Below, one piece after another: positions 3,152 through 5,265 of a stretch of DNA of 5,265 nucleotides. The stretch is from positions 1 through 5,265 of the forward strand of contig URVX01000092.1 of assembly GCA_900551395.1 (NCBI GenBank), written 5' to 3'. A program made the translations under genes and the position numbers. This DNA comes from an uncultured Subdoligranulum sp. (GTDB lineage: Bacteria > Bacillota > Clostridia > Christensenellales > CAG-314). The notes under the pieces were generated by a model, which was given only the letters and a program-made list of their open reading frames with translations, did not search any database and had not been told where the DNA came from. Position 1 is the stretch's first letter. Each line of letters starts with the position of its first letter.

Positions 3152-5265
3152 TCAGATGTGCAGCACTCTCGCCTTGATTTCCTTGGTTTTGCCAAGATTC
3201 CAGAAATTTTCGCCGAGATAACCGCAGGTACGGCGGGTGACGTTCATTTTGGAATGGTCCTTGTTGTGGCATACGGGACACTCCCATTGATTGTCGTCGT
3301 TGATTATTATTTCCCCGTCATAGCCGCACACGTGACAATAGTCCGACTTGGTGTTGAATTCGGCGTAAAGAATATTGTCGTAAATGAACTTCACTATATC
3401 TTCGAGTGCCTTGAGATTGTGGCGCATGTTGGGGATTTCCACATAGCTTATCATGCCGCCGGAGGAAATAGGCTGAAATTGACTTTCAAATTTGAATTTG
3501 GCAAAGGCGTCTATCTTTTCTCTGACGTCGACATGATAGGAGTTGGTGTAATAACCCTTGTCCGTCACGTCCTCTATTTCGCCGAAGCGCGCTCTGTCAA
3601 TCCTTGCGAAGCGATAACACAACGACTCTGCGGGCGTGCCGTAAAGCGCAAAGCCCAGCCCCGTTTCCTTCTTCCACCTGTCGGTGGTTTCGCGCATGTG
3701 ACGCATGACTCTGAGCGCAAACTCCTCGCCCTCGGGCTGGGTGTGGCTCACGCCCTTCATAAGCTTGGTCACCTCGTAAAGCCCTATATACCCAAGCGAA
3801 ATGGTGGAATATCCGCCGTAAAGCAGCTTGTCTATCGTTTCGCCCTTGTCGAGGCGGGCAATGGCGCCGTATTGCCAATGAATGGGGCTTACGTCGCTCT
3901 TTATGCCCTTAAGCGCGTTGTGGCGCACCATGAGCGCCTCGAAGCAAAGCTGAAGCCTCTCGTCGAACAGCTTCCAGAACGCGTCCTCGTCCTTGTTGGC
4001 GAGTATGCCTATCTGCGGCAGGTTTATGCTGACGACGCCCTGATTGAAGCGCCCCTCGAACTTGTAATTGCCGTTTTCGTCCTTCCAAGGAGAGAGGAAG
4101 CTTCTGCACCCCATGCAGGAAAATACGTTGCCCTGATAAGTTTCGCGCATCTGCTTGGCGGAAATGTAGTCGGGATAAAGACGCTTCGAGGAGCACTCCA
4201 CCGCAAGCTTTGTGATATAGTCGTATTTGCCGCCCTTGAGACAGTTGTGCTCGTCCAACACGTAAATAAGCTTGGGAAAAGCCGGAGTTACGAAAACGCC
4301 CTTTTCGTTTTTGATGCCTTCGAGACGCTGACGAAGAATTTCCTCCACTATCATGGCGTTTTCTTCCAGATATTCGTCGTCCTTGTCCAGATTGAGGAAA
4401 AGGGTGACAAACGGCGACTGGCCGTTGGTCGTCATCAGGGTGTTTATCTGATACTGAATTGTCTGAACACCGCTCTTGAGCTCCTCCTTGAGGCGGACGT
4501 CGATTAGCTTGTTTAAGGTTTCGTCGTCGAGATGTCCGCCCGCTATGCCGGAAATCTGACGGGTAATCTTTTCGCGGCTGCGTCTTAAATATTTGCCCAG
4601 ATGTCTCACATCCACCGACTGCCCGCCGTACTGGCTGCTGGCAACCGCCGCGATAATCTGCGTAACGATGGTGCACGCGACCTGAAAGCTTTTTGGACTC
4701 TCTATCAGCTTGCCGTTCATCACCGTTCCGTTGTCAAGCATATCCCCTATGTTGACAAGGCAGCAGTTGAAAATGGGCTGCAAAAAATAGTCCGCGTCGT
4801 GAAAGTGCAGAACGCCGTCCTCGTGCGCCTTTGAAATCTTTTCGGGCAGAAGTATCCTCTTGGTCAAATCCTTTGACACCTCTCCGGCAATCAGGTCTCG
4901 CTGAGTGGATGCAACGACGGCGTTCTTGTTGCTGTTTTCCTCCATTACGTCCTTGTTGCTGTTTTTGATAAGTCCGAGGATGGACTCGTCCGTCGTGTTG
5001 GCTTTTCTTATCAGCGCGCGGGTATAACGATAAATTATATACTTTTTAGCAAGCTCGAACTTGCCGAGTTCAACGAGCTTCTTTTCGATTATGTCCTGAA
5101 CATCCTCGACCTGCATTTTGCTTTTGTTGAGCCCCTCGATGTACGATATAATACCCGATATCTGATCCTTGCTTACTCTCTGCGACGGCTTGACTTCGAC
5201 ATTGGCTTTGCCTATGGCTTTTTCGATTTTGCTTCTGTCGTATTCGACAACCCTGCCGTCTCTTT
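3152..5265 (-). CDS. nrdD: Anaerobic (class III) ribonucleoside-triphosphate reductase, N-terminal end cut by the window
   Basis: NrdD reduces NTPs to dNTPs without oxygen using a glycyl radical. 703 codons are visible; the frame runs open through the right edge, so the ATG at 5116 is internal. The visible start RDGRVVEYDRSKIEKAI, together with the following VSKDQISGIISYIE and KYIIYRYTRALIR, forms an ATP-cone domain (about residues 1-85), which senses ATP/dATP; its family-typical beginning suggests only a few residues are missing. Numbered from the edge, the core has the active-site cysteine region PIFNCCLVN (Cys167/168) and the MGCR motif (Cys386). The C-terminus carries a zinc site of two CXXC pairs (Cys643/646 and Cys662/665) and the glycyl-radical loop RRTCGYLG, with the radical glycine codon at 3223-3221. 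All expected key residues are present, and nrdG follows after 6 nt. Regulation is not visible because the promoter lies outside. Confidence 0.98.
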   Translation of the reverse strand, partial: RDGRVVEYDRSKIEKAIGKANVEVKPSQRVSKDQISGIISYIEGLNKSKMQVEDVQDIIEKKLVELGKFELAKKYIIYRYTRALIRKANTTDESILGLIKNSNKDVMEENSNKNAVVASTQRDLIAGEVSKDLTKRILLPEKISKAHEDGVLHFHDADYFLQPIFNCCLVNIGDMLDNGTVMNGKLIESPKSFQVACTIVTQIIAAVASSQYGGQSVDVRHLGKYLRRSREKITRQISGIAGGHLDDETLNKLIDVRLKEELKSGVQTIQYQINTLMTTNGQSPFVTLFLNLDKDDEYLEENAMIVEEILRQRLEGIKNEKGVFVTPAFPKLIYVLDEHNCLKGGKYDYITKLAVECSSKRLYPDYISAKQMRETYQGNVFSCMGCRSFLSPWKDENGNYKFEGRFNQGVVSINLPQIGILANKDEDAFWKLFDERLQLCFEALMVRHNALKGIKSDVSPIHWQYGAIARLDKGETIDKLLYGGYSTISLGYIGLYEVTKLMKGVSHTQPEGEEFALRVMRHMRETTDRWKKETGLGFALYGTPAESLCYRFARIDRARFGEIEDVTDKGYYTNSYHVDVREKIDAFAKFKFESQFQPISSGGMISYVEIPNMRHNLKALEDIVKFIYDNILYAEFNTKSDYCHVCGYDGEIIINDDNQWECPVCHNKDHSKMNVTRRTCGYLGENFWNLGKTKEIKARVLHI

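Noticed and set aside
3059..4507. Long open frame (482 codons) on the plus strand opposite nrdD and the start of nrdG
   Set aside because: It is antisense to unmistakable nrdD/nrdG coding sequence, shows no recognisable domain, and arises from the codon bias of nrdD on the other strand.
3909..4676. Second minus-strand frame (255 codons) inside nrdD
   Set aside because: It is an Arg/Gln/Ser-rich shadow in an alternative frame of nrdD, whose own frame is conserved throughout.

Overview
The window reads as a piece of chromosome from an anaerobic, Gram-positive-type bacterium, most likely a Clostridia relative. This is inferred from the oxygen-sensitive class III ribonucleotide reductase with its activase, purine-rich Shine-Dalgarno sites, moderate GC and several small Cro/CI-type regulators. 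I cannot name a genus. Every gene I can support lies on the minus strand, so transcription runs from position 5265 down to 1.

Right part (about 5265 to 2101): a compact dNTP-supply operon. nrdD (anaerobic ribonucleoside-triphosphate reductase, missing only its first few residues at the window edge) is followed after 6 nt by nrdG (its radical-SAM activase), which overlaps dut (dUTPase). A rho-independent terminator closes the operon. NrdG installs the glycyl radical on NrdD, NrdD makes dNTPs from NTPs without oxygen, and Dut removes dUTP and supplies dUMP for dTMP synthesis. All key motifs are intact.

Left part (about 2100 to 1): four small genes, each with its own intergenic region. They are a 139-aa protein with a possible winged-helix segment, closed by its own terminator; an XRE-family regulator whose C-terminal 19 residues have been pushed into another frame, apparently by one missing base in a homopolymer run; a 105-aa protein with a sigma-region-4-like helix-turn-helix; and a second XRE-family regulator, cut by the left edge, that seems to start at TTG. 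Short dyad sequences lie at the candidate promoters of both XRE genes and could be operators.

The gene-poor stretches are 1894-2165 (dut terminator plus a cluster of short repeats), 1285-1473 (promoter, dyads and a terminator) and 719-952 (several hairpins ending in a terminator, possibly a structured RNA or a dispersed repeat). I see no CRISPR array, tRNA, rRNA, insertion sequence or obviously new multi-gene system. The items most worth checking are the frameshifted XRE regulator and the hairpin-rich 719-952 segment.
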